Origin: an uncultured Alistipes sp.
GTDB lineage: Bacteria > Bacteroidota > Bacteroidia > Bacteroidales > Rikenellaceae
Reading direction: 5' to 3'
Assembly (NCBI GenBank): GCA_959604655.1
Contig: CAUHCL010000033.1
Span: 1 to 17,449, forward strand
Length of the DNA stretch: 17,449 bases
Under the pieces are notes generated by a model. That model was not told where the DNA came from. It did no database searches and saw only the letters and a list, made by a program, of their open reading frames with translations. Shown in pieces: positions 6,581 to 13,614 of this stretch. Position 1 is the first letter of the stretch. Every line of letters starts with the position of its first letter. Position numbers and translations under genes: made by a program.

Positions 6581-7510
6581 TTATTCGTGTCGTCTTCTCG
6601 CGGCGGGTTCCATGTGTACCCCCACGAAGGTGCGCTCGCCGAAGCGTTCGCGCAGCAGTCTTTCTATCTCGGTCGCCTTGTCGTGCGCCTCGTCGAGCGT
6701 CGACGATCCGTCGAGACGTATGTGCAGCTCGATGGCGCAGTAGTTGCCTATGCGCCGCGTGCGCAGGTTGTGGATGCCGCCCACGCCCTCCACCGCGGAG
6801 GCTATGCGGATTATCTCCTCCTCGGTCTCGACGGGCAGCGACCTCTCCGTCAGCTCGCCGAACGACTCGCGCAGCACGTCGACGGCGATCTTGATGATGA
6901 ACAGACTCACCACGGCGGCCGCTATGGGGTCCAGCACGCGCCATTTGTCGCCCAGCATGATGGCGCCGCCGATGCCGATGGCGGTGCCGATGGACGAGAA
7001 GGCGTCGCTGCGGTGATGCCAGGCGTTGGCCACCACGGCCTGCGAATCGACCTCGCGGCCGACGCGGATCGTGATACGATAGCACAGCTCCTTGACCGCC
7101 ACGGACACCACCGCCATCCAGAAGGCTATCATCGACGGGGCCTGCAATTCGTCGCCGCGCACGGCACGCACGATCCTCACGGCGCCGTCGCGCAGGATGA
7201 TGACACCCACCGCGAGCAGCGCGAGGCCTATGAGCGCCGTGGCCACGGTCTCGTACTTGCCGTAGCCGTAGTCGTACCTCCCGTCGCGCGGGCGGTTCGA
7301 CAGACGCACGAAGAACACCACGGTTATGTCGGTCACGAAGTCCGACAGCGAGTGCACGGCGTCGGCCACCATCGCGGCGCTATGCCCCGCGAAGCCGGCT
7401 GCGAACTTCAGCGCGACGAGCAGCGCGTTCATCGCTCCGCCCGCCAGCGTTATCCGATAGATCTTCCTTGCGCGTGTGCTCTGGTCCATTGGTTCGTGGT
7501 TTTCGGTCAT
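6581..7510 (-). CDS. Cation diffusion facilitator (CDF) family metal exporter
   Basis: This proton-coupled inner-membrane exporter of divalent metals, probably Zn and perhaps Cd, Co or Fe, has 309 residues. Six hydrophobic helices are visible, followed by a cytoplasmic C-terminal domain containing GGIHNLRTRRIGNYCAIELHI, typical of the metallochaperone-like fold. Transport-site residues are H53 and D57 in helix 2 (HSLSD) and H165 and D169 in helix 5 (HHRSD). This HD-HD arrangement is usually linked to zinc-type transport rather than manganese. I chose the ATG at 7510 (MTENHEPMDQ); the in-frame ATG at 7489 (MDQ) is an alternative. A TTG further upstream would lie inside a hairpin and is unlikely. 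It sits between the ROK kinase and M28 genes on the same strand, with no metal-responsive regulator nearby. Confidence 0.9.
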   Translation of the reverse strand: MTENHEPMDQSTRARKIYRITLAGGAMNALLVALKFAAGFAGHSAAMVADAVHSLSDFVTDITVVFFVRLSNRPRDGRYDYGYGKYETVATALIGLALLAVGVIILRDGAVRIVRAVRGDELQAPSMIAFWMAVVSVAVKELCYRITIRVGREVDSQAVVANAWHHRSDAFSSIGTAIGIGGAIMLGDKWRVLDPIAAAVVSLFIIKIAVDVLRESFGELTERSLPVETEEEIIRIASAVEGVGGIHNLRTRRIGNYCAIELHIRLDGSSTLDEAHDKATEIERLLRERFGERTFVGVHMEPAARRRHE

Positions 7511-7518
7511 CCAATGCA

Positions 7519-7543
7519 AATGCCCGACCAAAAGTCGGGCATT
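7519..7543 (-). terminator. Hairpin between the ROK and CDF genes
   Basis: A perfect 10-bp stem, AATGCCCGAC (7519-7528) with GTCGGGCATT (7534-7543), has a 5-base loop. On the minus strand it comes about 65 bases after the ROK stop and only 8 bases before the CDF start codon, followed by TTTG. It may end the ROK transcript or fold in the CDF leader and affect its translation. Confidence 0.6.
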
Positions 7544-7607
7544 GCGATCGTCGGTATGGCGGCGAATGCCGACATTACACGGCTATGTCCTGACGGCCGC
7601 AGGCGCC

Positions 7608-8618
7608 TTACTTTATCTGGTTCTGCCAGATGAGGGCCGACGAGCCGAGGATGGCGGCATTCTTGCCCTCGATGCCCGAGGGGAGCAGCTTCACCTTGTT
7701 CTTGAAGGTGGCCATCATGTTCTCCTCCATATACCACTTGGTAGGCTCGAAGATATACTTGCCCGCCTTGGCCAGTCCGCCGAAGAGGATGATGGCCTCG
7801 GGCGAGGTGGTGGCCATAAGGTCGGCCAGCGCCTTGCCCAGCACCTCGCCCGTGTAGCGGAATGCCTCCAGCGCTATGGGGTCGCCCTTGTCGGCTGCCA
7901 CCGACAGCATCACGGCCTCGAATTTCGAGTAGGGGGTGTCGCGCAGCTCGCTGTCACAGCTCATCTTGGCCATCAGCTCGAAAGCCGTACGCTTGATACC
8001 CGTGGCCGAGGCGTATGCCTCCAGGCAGCCCTTGCGACCGCAGCCGCAGTCGCGGCCGTGCACGCGGCTGTCGACGGCGATGTGGCCGTACTCGCCCGCG
8101 AAGCCGTCGTGGCCGTACACCAGCTCGCCGTTGCTCACGATGCCCGAGCCCAGACCCGTGCCGAGGGTTATCACGACGAAATCCTTCATGCCCTTGGCGT
8201 TGCCGAAGACCATCTCGCCTATGGCCGCCGCGTTGGCGTCGTTGGTGATGGCCACCTCGACGCCCGGGAACGAAGCCTTGATATCGTCCACGAAGTGGAA
8301 CATGCGGCGCGACTCGTCGGGATCCTCCTCGTTGTCGCGGAATTTCCACAGGTTGGCGGGAGCCTCGATCATGCCCGTATGGAAGTTGGCGTTGGGGGCG
8401 CCGATACCGATGCCGATGAGTTCGAAATCGAACGACACGCTGCCTATGAGGGCGTGCATGGCCTCGCACAGAGCCTCCACGTAGGCGTTGTAGTCGTCGA
8501 ATTTCTTGTATCTTTCGGTCGAGATGGCCGATTCGCAGAATATCGTACCCTCTTCATCGACCAGTCCGAATGCAGTGTTGGTACCGCCGATATCGATACC
8601 CATTGCCAGTTTTTTCAT
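7608..8618 (-). CDS. ROK family sugar kinase (glucokinase-like)
   Basis: This 336-residue cytoplasmic kinase probably phosphorylates glucose or a related hexose such as N-acetylglucosamine or mannose at the 6-hydroxyl. The phosphate-binding loop DIGGTN is at 9-14. The catalytic base is D127 in NDANAAA, and the sugar-contacting E-x-G-H is at 176-179. The ROK zinc site CGCGRKGC spans C191-C198. There is no N-terminal helix-turn-helix, so this is an enzyme and not a NagC/XylR-type repressor. I chose the ATG at 8618 (MKKLAMGIDIGGTN). A longer in-frame extension to 8771 would run through the promoter and is rejected. The gene diverges from the polyprenyl synthetase gene across 142 bases, with a near-perfect promoter. 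The product may feed hexose released from glycans into glycolysis, but no sugar transporter or hydrolase is linked to it. Confidence 0.9.
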   Translation of the reverse strand: MKKLAMGIDIGGTNTAFGLVDEEGTIFCESAISTERYKKFDDYNAYVEALCEAMHALIGSVSFDFELIGIGIGAPNANFHTGMIEAPANLWKFRDNEEDPDESRRMFHFVDDIKASFPGVEVAITNDANAAAIGEMVFGNAKGMKDFVVITLGTGLGSGIVSNGELVYGHDGFAGEYGHIAVDSRVHGRDCGCGRKGCLEAYASATGIKRTAFELMAKMSCDSELRDTPYSKFEAVMLSVAADKGDPIALEAFRYTGEVLGKALADLMATTSPEAIILFGGLAKAGKYIFEPTKWYMEENMMATFKNKVKLLPSGIEGKNAAILGSSALIWQNQIK

Positions 8619-8677
8619 AATGTTTCGTAGTTTATGGTTATCAAATGTTAAGATCCTTCGCAGACCGTTAGTTTCGT

Positions 8678-8709
8678 CAAAGTTAAGCATAAAATTCGTT
8701 TTCTTCAAA
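8678..8709 (-). promoter_or_regulatory. Promoter of the ROK kinase gene
   Basis: On the minus strand, TTTG (complement of 8706-8709), 20 bases, then TAACTTTG (complement of 8678-8685) matches the full Bacteroidetes consensus, with ideal spacing. The -7 box is 59 bases before the ROK start codon. Its -33 box lies inside the spacer of the divergent promoter at 8695-8725. Confidence 0.8.
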
Positions 8710-8725
8710 CTTTTTCTTAAATTTG
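8695..8725 (+). promoter_or_regulatory. Promoter of the polyprenyl synthetase gene
   Basis: A weak -33 box, TTCG (8695-8698), is followed after 19 bases by a perfect -7 box, TAAATTTG (8718-8725), 35 bases before the ATG at 8761. It overlaps the opposing ROK promoter, so the two RNA polymerase footprints cannot be occupied at once. Confidence 0.65.
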
Positions 8726-8760
8726 GGGCACGAGAGTTAATTTTATCCGAATACAGCCCG

Positions 8761-9735
8761 ATGAAAAACAACGAAGAAATATTGAGTCTTTTCGAAAACT
8801 ATCTGGCCCAGATACAGCTGCCCGAAGAGCCGCAGAGGCTCTACGAACCGATCATCTACTCGATGTCGGGAGGCGGCAAGCGCATACGCCCCGCACTGCT
8901 GCTGCTCTGCTGCGAGGCTTTCGGCGGCCGTGTGCAAGACGCGCTGCCCGCCGCGGCCGCCGTCGAGATGTTCCACAACTTCACCCTGCTGCACGACGAC
9001 ATAATGGACAACGCCGCCGTACGCCGCGGCAAGGCGTCGGTGCCCGCGCGCTGGGGCGAGAACGTGGCCATACTCTCGGGCGACGCCATGATGATATACG
9101 CCTATCAGTTGCTGCGTCAGGTGCCCGCGGCGAAGCTGCCCCGCATAATGGAGATATTCACCTCGATGGCCCTGCAAGTGTGCGAGGGCCAGCAGTACGA
9201 CATGGACTTCGAGACGCGCCGTAAGGTGTCGGTGGTGGAGTACATGCACATGATCGAGCTGAAGACCTCGGTGCTGCTGGGCGGCGCGGCCATGATCGGC
9301 GCCACGCTGGGCGAGGCGTCGGAGGAAGATTGCCGCAAGATCTACCGCTACGCCCTGGAGCTGGGCCTCGCGTTCCAGTTGCAGGACGACATGCTGGACA
9401 GCTACGGCACCGAGGAGGAGCTGGGCAAGAAGATCGGCGGCGACATACTCGAAGGCAAGAAGACCTGCCTCATGCTCCACGCCATGAGCCGCGCCGCGGA
9501 GAAGGACCGCGAGATACTGCGCAACACCTACTGCGACGCCGCGCTCACCGACGACGAGAAGATAGCCCGCGTGAAGGAGGTCTACGACCGCTACGACGTG
9601 CCGCGCACGGTCAACCAACAGATATCGCTGCGTTTCGAGCGCGCGCTGTCGATACTCGACACGCTCGACATAGCGGCGGAGCGCACGGAGCATCTGCGCG
9701 TGTTCGCCCGCAACCTCATGGGACGCAAGAAGTAG
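8761..9735 (+). CDS. trans-Polyprenyl diphosphate synthetase
   Basis: The 324-residue soluble enzyme adds isopentenyl diphosphate to allylic diphosphates to build an isoprenoid chain. Key motifs are GGGKRIRP near 37-44, the first aspartate-rich motif DDIMD at 79-83, and the second DDMLD at 209-213, preceded by FQLQ and followed by a GKKIGGDI loop. The family sets product length partly by the residue five positions before the first motif. Here that residue is F74 (NFTLLHDD), a bulky aromatic usually linked to short products (C15-C20); an Ala there is typical of octaprenyl enzymes such as IspB. The true product is therefore uncertain: geranylgeranyl or farnesyl diphosphate, or a longer quinone side chain. 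I chose the ATG at 8761; an in-frame extension to 8506 overlaps the ROK gene. The product could supply menaquinone or cell-wall lipid carriers. Confidence 0.92.
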   Translation: MKNNEEILSLFENYLAQIQLPEEPQRLYEPIIYSMSGGGKRIRPALLLLCCEAFGGRVQDALPAAAAVEMFHNFTLLHDDIMDNAAVRRGKASVPARWGENVAILSGDAMMIYAYQLLRQVPAAKLPRIMEIFTSMALQVCEGQQYDMDFETRRKVSVVEYMHMIELKTSVLLGGAAMIGATLGEASEEDCRKIYRYALELGLAFQLQDDMLDSYGTEEELGKKIGGDILEGKKTCLMLHAMSRAAEKDREILRNTYCDAALTDDEKIARVKEVYDRYDVPRTVNQQISLRFERALSILDTLDIAAERTEHLRVFARNLMGRKK

Positions 9736-9740
9736 AAAAA

Positions 9741-9830
9741 TTCGGGGCAGCAGACTGCTGAGGGCGCTCTCGAACGCGAGAGAGCTGCGGGCCCGAAGCG
9801 GGGCGAGGCTGCGCCCGCGCGGTTCTTCGG
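9741..9830 (-). repeat. C-type intergenic repeat (C5)
   Basis: On the minus strand this reads GCGGGCGCAGCCTCGCCCCG, then a CGGGCCCGC-like arm and a closing GCTGCCCCGAA, in the same order as the module C copies at 3544, 13243 and 17163. A strong local inverted repeat, CTCTCGAACGCGAGAG, occupies the loop region. It fills the 114-base gap between the synthetase and U32 genes and starts right after the stop codon, so it may also form the 3' end of the synthetase mRNA. Confidence 0.55.
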
Positions 9831-9849
9831 AGCTGCAATAACTATCCGT

Positions 9850-11112
9850 ATGAATACAAACATCAAACGCTCCGACGTGGAGATCATGGCCCCCGTGGGG
9901 TGCTGCGAATCGCTGCATGCCGCCATAGCGGCGGGCGCCGACGCCGTATATTTCGGCGTGGGGGCGCTCAACATGCGGGCGCGCTCGTCGGTGAACTTCA
10001 CTATGGACGACCTGTCGCGGATCGTGCGCACGGCGCACGCGGCGGGCGTGAAGACATACCTCACGGTCAACACCATACTCTACGACGACGAGATGGGCGA
10101 CATGTGCGCCCTCATAGACCGCGCGGCCGACGAAGGGGTCGACGCGGTGATCGCCTCCGACATGGCCGCCATACTCTACGCCCGCCGCACGGGCATGGAG
10201 GTGCACATATCCACCCAGTGCAACATATCGAACTCCGAAGCGGTGAAGTTCTACTCGCAGTGGGCCGACGTGGTGGTTCTGGCGCGCGAATTGAGTCTCG
10301 AACAGATAGGCCGCATATCGCGCGGGATAGCCGAGAACGGCATAACGGGCCCCAAGGGCGAGCCCGTGCGCATCGAGATGTTCGCCCACGGGGCGCTGTG
10401 CATGTCGGTGTCGGGCAAATGCTACCTGAGCGAGCACGAGGAAGGATGCTCGGCCAACCGCGGGGCATGCCGACAGATATGCCGCCGCAAATACACCATC
10501 ACCGACATGCAGTCGGGCCGCGAGCTGGCCGTCGACGGCCGCTACGTGCTCTCGCCCAAGGATCTGTGCACGATCGACTTCCTCGACCGCTTCATCGCGG
10601 CGGGCGTGCGGGTGCTCAAGATCGAGGGCCGCGCGCGCGGCGCCGAATACGTGAAGCGCGTGGTGGAGAGCTACGATGCCGCCCTGCGCGCCATGGAGCG
10701 CGGCGAGTACACTCCCGAATACGCCGCCGGCCTGAAGGAGCGGCTGGCCACGGTGTTCAACCGCGGATTCTGGGAGGGTTACTACGCGGGGCGTCCGATG
10801 GCCGAGCACAGCACGCGCTACGGCTCGTCGGCCACCGAGCGTAAGGTTTACGTGGGCAAGGTGACCAACTTCTTCAAGAAGATAAGCGTGGCCGAAGTGC
10901 TCGTGGAGGCGGCTCCTCTGGCCGAGGGCGACTCGCTGGTGTGGATGGGCGAGACCACGGGCGCGGTGGAGCAGCGGGCCGAGGGGCTGACGCTCGACGA
11001 CGAGGTGGTGGGCGAGGTGCCGCAGGGGCGCTACTGCTCGATCCGCACGCCGCAGCTGCTGCGCCGCGGCGACAAGCTCTACAAGATGGTGCCCGCCACG
11101 TACGACGAATAG
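9850..11112 (+). CDS. U32 family protein, TrhP (YegQ)-like tRNA uridine hydroxylase component
   Basis: The 420-residue product belongs to family U32, first called peptidases. The TrhP/YegQ branch is now known to hydroxylate U34 of tRNAs (ho5U) using prephenate-derived chemistry. The N-terminal TIM-barrel-like part begins with EIMAPVG and GADAVYFG. The U32 signature is FAHGALCMSVSGKC at 178-191, and cysteines at 184, 191, 200, 207 and 211 form the cluster expected to hold an iron-sulfur centre. LKIEGR near 257-262 (10616-10633) is also family-typical. The CxxxC-R-x-Y ending (CRQICRRKY) favours TrhP over the rRNA-acting RlhA, but the sub-branch needs a phylogeny. It is slightly shorter than E. 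coli YegQ. It follows the synthetase gene after a C-type repeat; no separate promoter was found. Confidence 0.82.
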   Translation: MNTNIKRSDVEIMAPVGCCESLHAAIAAGADAVYFGVGALNMRARSSVNFTMDDLSRIVRTAHAAGVKTYLTVNTILYDDEMGDMCALIDRAADEGVDAVIASDMAAILYARRTGMEVHISTQCNISNSEAVKFYSQWADVVVLARELSLEQIGRISRGIAENGITGPKGEPVRIEMFAHGALCMSVSGKCYLSEHEEGCSANRGACRQICRRKYTITDMQSGRELAVDGRYVLSPKDLCTIDFLDRFIAAGVRVLKIEGRARGAEYVKRVVESYDAALRAMERGEYTPEYAAGLKERLATVFNRGFWEGYYAGRPMAEHSTRYGSSATERKVYVGKVTNFFKKISVAEVLVEAAPLAEGDSLVWMGETTGAVEQRAEGLTLDDEVVGEVPQGRYCSIRTPQLLRRGDKLYKMVPATYDE

Positions 11113-11210
11113 GGGCCCCGTCTGAGGTTCGGGCCGCAGCCCGCACGGCGGCGACGGCTGTCCGAGGCAAGGCAGAGCCGCGGCCCGCACGGCTTGTCGG
11201 GCCTGCGTTT
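11113..11210 (-). repeat. C-type intergenic repeat (C6)
   Basis: On the minus strand, GTGCGGGCCGCGGCTCTGCC near the right end, followed by GTGCGGGCTGCGGCCCGAA, resembles module C with altered arms. It lies in the gap between the U32 and aminopeptidase genes. The match is partial. The AT-rich bases 11219-11246 after it may contain the leader or promoter of the aminopeptidase gene, but no TAnnTTTG is present. Confidence 0.5.
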
Positions 11211-11246
11211 TGCGACATTAACGAGAAATATATAAACACACAGAAA

Positions 11247-12644
11247 ATGTTTACAGCAGAGATCTATGCGAAGCGTCGTGCCGAGCTTCGCCGCAGAATC
11301 GGTCACGGACTGATCCTGCTCCCGGGCAACGCGGAGTCGCCCATGAACTATCCGAACAACGCCTACCATTTCCGTCAGGATTCCACGTTCCTCTACCTCT
11401 TCGGCCACAACGTGCCGCTGCTGGCGGGCGTGATCGACGCCGACTCGGGCGAGGAAACGCTCTACGGCGACGACTTCACCGTGGACGACATAATCTGGAT
11501 GGGTCCGCAGGCCACCATAGCCGATCTGGCGGCACAGGTGGGTGTGGCGAACGCCAAACCAATGGCCGCCCTCACGGCCGACGTGCGCCGCGCCATAGCG
11601 CAGGGCCGCACGGTGCACTACCTGCCGCCCTATCGCGGTGAGACCAAACTGCTGCTCGCCGAGATGCTGGGCATAGCCCCGAGCATGCTGCACGACCGCA
11701 AGTCGCTCGACCTGCTCTTCGCCGTGGCGGAGATGCGCGAGAGCAAAGGCGCGGAGGAAATCGCTGCACTGGAAGAGGCCTTCGACATAGGCTACCGCAT
11801 GCACACCACTGCCATGCGCCTCACCCGCGCGGGCCGCAGCGAGCACGAGATAGCAGGCGCCGTGGACGGCGTGGCCATGTCGTACGGCACGGGGGTGTCG
11901 TTCTCGACCATCCTGTCGCAGCACGGCGAGGTGCTGCACAACCACGATCATACGGGTATTCTGGAGGACGGCCGTCTGCTGCTGTGCGACGCGGGCGGCG
12001 AGCACCTCAACAACTACGTGTCGGACCACACGCGAACCTTCCCCGTGAGCGGCCGATTCACGCAGAAGCAGAAGGATATCTACAACATAGTGCTGGCGGC
12101 GCACGACAACGCCCAGGCGGCGCTGCACGCCGACATGATGTATTCGGAGTATTCCGACGCCGCGTTCCGCACCATCATCGAGGGTCTGCGCGACTTAGGT
12201 CTGGTACACGGCTCGGTCGACGACGCGCTGGCCGCGGGCGCGGGATTCCTCTTCATGCCCCACGGACTGGGCCACGGCATAGGTCTCGACGTGCACGACT
12301 GCGAGAACATTGGCGAGCGCAGCTTCGATTTCGGCGAGATGGCCGAGCGCGCCAAGGCTTCGGCCTGCTGCATCACACGTCAGTGGTGGCGCCTGCGCGA
12401 GGGCACGGTGCTGTCGGACGAGCCGGGCATCTACTTCGTGCCCGCGCTGATCGACAAGTTCCGCGCCGAGGGCAAGTGCAAGGGCATAGTCGACTACGAC
12501 AAGCTGGAGGCATATCGCGACTTCGGCGGCATACGTCTGGAGGACGACCTCATAGTCACCGCCGACGGCTCGCGCCGAGTGGGCGGCCAGAGAAAGATCC
12601 CCATCACCGTCGAGGAGGTGGAGGCCGCGGTAGGCCGCGAATAG
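11247..12644 (+). CDS. pepP: Xaa-Pro aminopeptidase (aminopeptidase P, M24 family)
   Basis: This dimetal exopeptidase removes the N-terminal residue from peptides that have proline at position 2. The product has 465 residues and no signal peptide, so it is cytoplasmic. The N-terminal creatinase-like domain (about 1-170) begins MFTAEIYAKRRAELRRRIG. The pita-bread domain carries the full ligand set: D248 in CDAGGE, D260 in SDHTRTFP, H343 in PHGLGHGIGLDVHD, E392 in DEPGIYF and E432 in IRLEDD. H339 and H350 match the auxiliary histidines of E. coli PepP. The start is the ATG at 11247 after an AT-rich stretch; an upstream in-frame extension overlaps the U32 gene and reads as low-complexity Arg/Ala/Gly. 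mqnB starts 18 bases after the stop codon, so the two are probably co-transcribed. Confidence 0.93.
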   Translation: MFTAEIYAKRRAELRRRIGHGLILLPGNAESPMNYPNNAYHFRQDSTFLYLFGHNVPLLAGVIDADSGEETLYGDDFTVDDIIWMGPQATIADLAAQVGVANAKPMAALTADVRRAIAQGRTVHYLPPYRGETKLLLAEMLGIAPSMLHDRKSLDLLFAVAEMRESKGAEEIAALEEAFDIGYRMHTTAMRLTRAGRSEHEIAGAVDGVAMSYGTGVSFSTILSQHGEVLHNHDHTGILEDGRLLLCDAGGEHLNNYVSDHTRTFPVSGRFTQKQKDIYNIVLAAHDNAQAALHADMMYSEYSDAAFRTIIEGLRDLGLVHGSVDDALAAGAGFLFMPHGLGHGIGLDVHDCENIGERSFDFGEMAERAKASACCITRQWWRLREGTVLSDEPGIYFVPALIDKFRAEGKCKGIVDYDKLEAYRDFGGIRLEDDLIVTADGSRRVGGQRKIPITVEEVEAAVGRE

Positions 12645-12662
12645 ACACGTCATTTCGCAGCG

Positions 12663-13220
12663 ATGAAAGGCGGAACCCTGTTCATGTTTCCCACGAGTGC
12701 GGAGGCCGAGAGTTTCCGCACTCTTCGTCCCCTCGCCGAGTGCCGCATCATCGGGGTCGGCATGGCCGAGGCGGGTGCAGGCGCAGCGCATTGTCTGGCG
12801 GCGACGGGCTGCCGACGAGCGGTGCTGTGCGGCATAGCGGGGGCGTGCGACGACCGTGCGGCCGTGGGCGAGGCCGTGGAGGTCGTGGCCGACGCCGTGG
12901 CGGGACTGCCAGCGGCATACTTCACCCTCTACCGCTGCCCGCGTGCGACCGAACTGCCCGCGGCACGGTCGCTCACGGTGAGCCGCACGGGCGACGCCCT
13001 GCGCGGCGACACGGCAACCGAAGATCCGACGCTCGATGCGCTGCCGCTCGTCGAGCAGATGGAGGGCGCGGCGGTGGCGGCGGCATGCAGGGCGTTCGGC
13101 GCGGAGTTCGTACACCTGCGCGCCATATCCAACCGCGTGGGCGACCCGCGCGCGGAGTGGCGCGTGGCCGAAGCCGCGGAGGCTCTGGCGCGCGCGGCGG
13201 CAAGGTTGATTGAGGAATAA
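12663..13220 (+). CDS. mqnB: Futalosine hydrolase (menaquinone biosynthesis)
   Basis: MqnB removes the base from futalosine (or its aminodeoxy form) to give dehypoxanthine futalosine, the second stage of the futalosine route to menaquinone. The 185-residue product has the nucleoside phosphorylase/MTA-SAH nucleosidase fold. GVGMAEAGA opens it, GIAGACDDRAAVG forms the ribose side, and VEQMEGAAVA (M133-E134) is the ribose-binding loop. It is followed by HLRAISNRVGD, where most MTA/SAH nucleosidases have a different ending with a catalytic Asp. The RAISN-x-VGD pattern and the presence of mqnD 3 kb downstream favour MqnB over MTA/SAH nucleosidase. It is slightly short for the family. It starts 18 bases after the aminopeptidase stop, and a C-type repeat follows it. 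Confidence 0.87.
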   Translation: MKGGTLFMFPTSAEAESFRTLRPLAECRIIGVGMAEAGAGAAHCLAATGCRRAVLCGIAGACDDRAAVGEAVEVVADAVAGLPAAYFTLYRCPRATELPAARSLTVSRTGDALRGDTATEDPTLDALPLVEQMEGAAVAAACRAFGAEFVHLRAISNRVGDPRAEWRVAEAAEALARAAARLIEE

Positions 13221-13225
13221 GAAAT

Positions 13226-13320
13226 CGACTCGTAAGAGTCGTGCGGGCCGCAGCCTCGCCCCGCGGAGGCCCGCAAACGGCATTCGCCTCGTTCGCGGAC
13301 TCCGCAGGCTGCGTCCCTTA
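13226..13320 (+). repeat. C-type intergenic repeat after mqnB (C4)
   Basis: A hairpin, CGACTC-GTAA-GAGTCG (13226-13241), stands where GCAGTCC/GGACTGC stands in B2 and B3. The C core follows: GCGGGCC (13243-13249) can pair with GGCCCGC (13268-13274). Alternatively GCAGCCT (13250-13256) pairs with AGGCTGC (13306-13312) around GCGGAG/CTCCGC (13263-13268, 13300-13305). The two folds exclude each other. It lies 5 bases after the mqnB stop and may shape the 3' end of that mRNA. Confidence 0.75.
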
Positions 13321-13348
13321 AAATACAGAACATAAATAACGATTGTCT

Positions 13349-13567
13349 ATGAAAACTTCCGTAAAAATAGCTCTCGGCCTGCTGGCCGCAGTGGTGGTGA
13401 TCTCGCTTCTGTTCTACCTGCGCGACAACGTAGGTCTCTGGCTCTCGCGCATAGGCACCTACATAACAGTGATAGCCGCATCCTTCGCGGCGGGATGGCT
13501 GCTGGGCCGCACGGGCCGCCGCAAATCGCGAGACGAGAGCGACGAACACGACGCGAACGGGAAATAA
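13349..13567 (+). CDS. Small two-helix inner-membrane protein, function unknown
   Basis: The 72-residue product is not recognised. The ATG at 13349 gives MKTSVKIALGLLAAVVV; a TTG two codons upstream is possible but less likely. Two hydrophobic helices are predicted, about residues 5-24 and 35-53, the second ending in GWLLGR. A basic then acidic, hydrophilic C-terminal tail (RRKSRDESDEHDANGK) follows. The short loop RDNVGLWLSR suggests a hairpin with both ends on the cytoplasmic side. Codon use matches the neighbours (ATA and ATC for Ile), and the frame ends cleanly 47 bases before the GH78 gene, which supports it being real. It may share a transcript with GH78 and mqnD. I assign no function. 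Confidence 0.75.
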   Translation: MKTSVKIALGLLAAVVVISLLFYLRDNVGLWLSRIGTYITVIAASFAAGWLLGRTGRRKSRDESDEHDANGK

Positions 13568-13614
13568 CACTCCCGACTCGCGCGCAAACCGACTAATGTA
13601 AAACCGTTAACCCA

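Noticed and set aside
7511..7531. TTG start for the CDF transporter at 7531
   Set aside because: It lies inside a 10-bp hairpin, and ATG starts at 7510 or 7489 give a normal N-terminus.
8619..8771. Longer N-terminus for the ROK kinase starting at 8771
   Set aside because: The extension crosses the near-perfect ROK promoter and the divergent synthetase start, and ROK enzymes normally begin a few residues before DIGGTN.
8743..11190. 815-codon open frame antisense to the synthetase and U32 genes
   Set aside because: Its product is rich in His, Val, Arg and Ala without motifs, a typical shadow of two well-supported genes. The same applies to the long antisense frame at 13678-16305.
12663..13220. 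MTA/SAH nucleosidase (Pfs) instead of MqnB
   Set aside because: The RAISN-x-VGD ending and the nearby mqnD fit futalosine hydrolase better, though a phylogeny would settle it.
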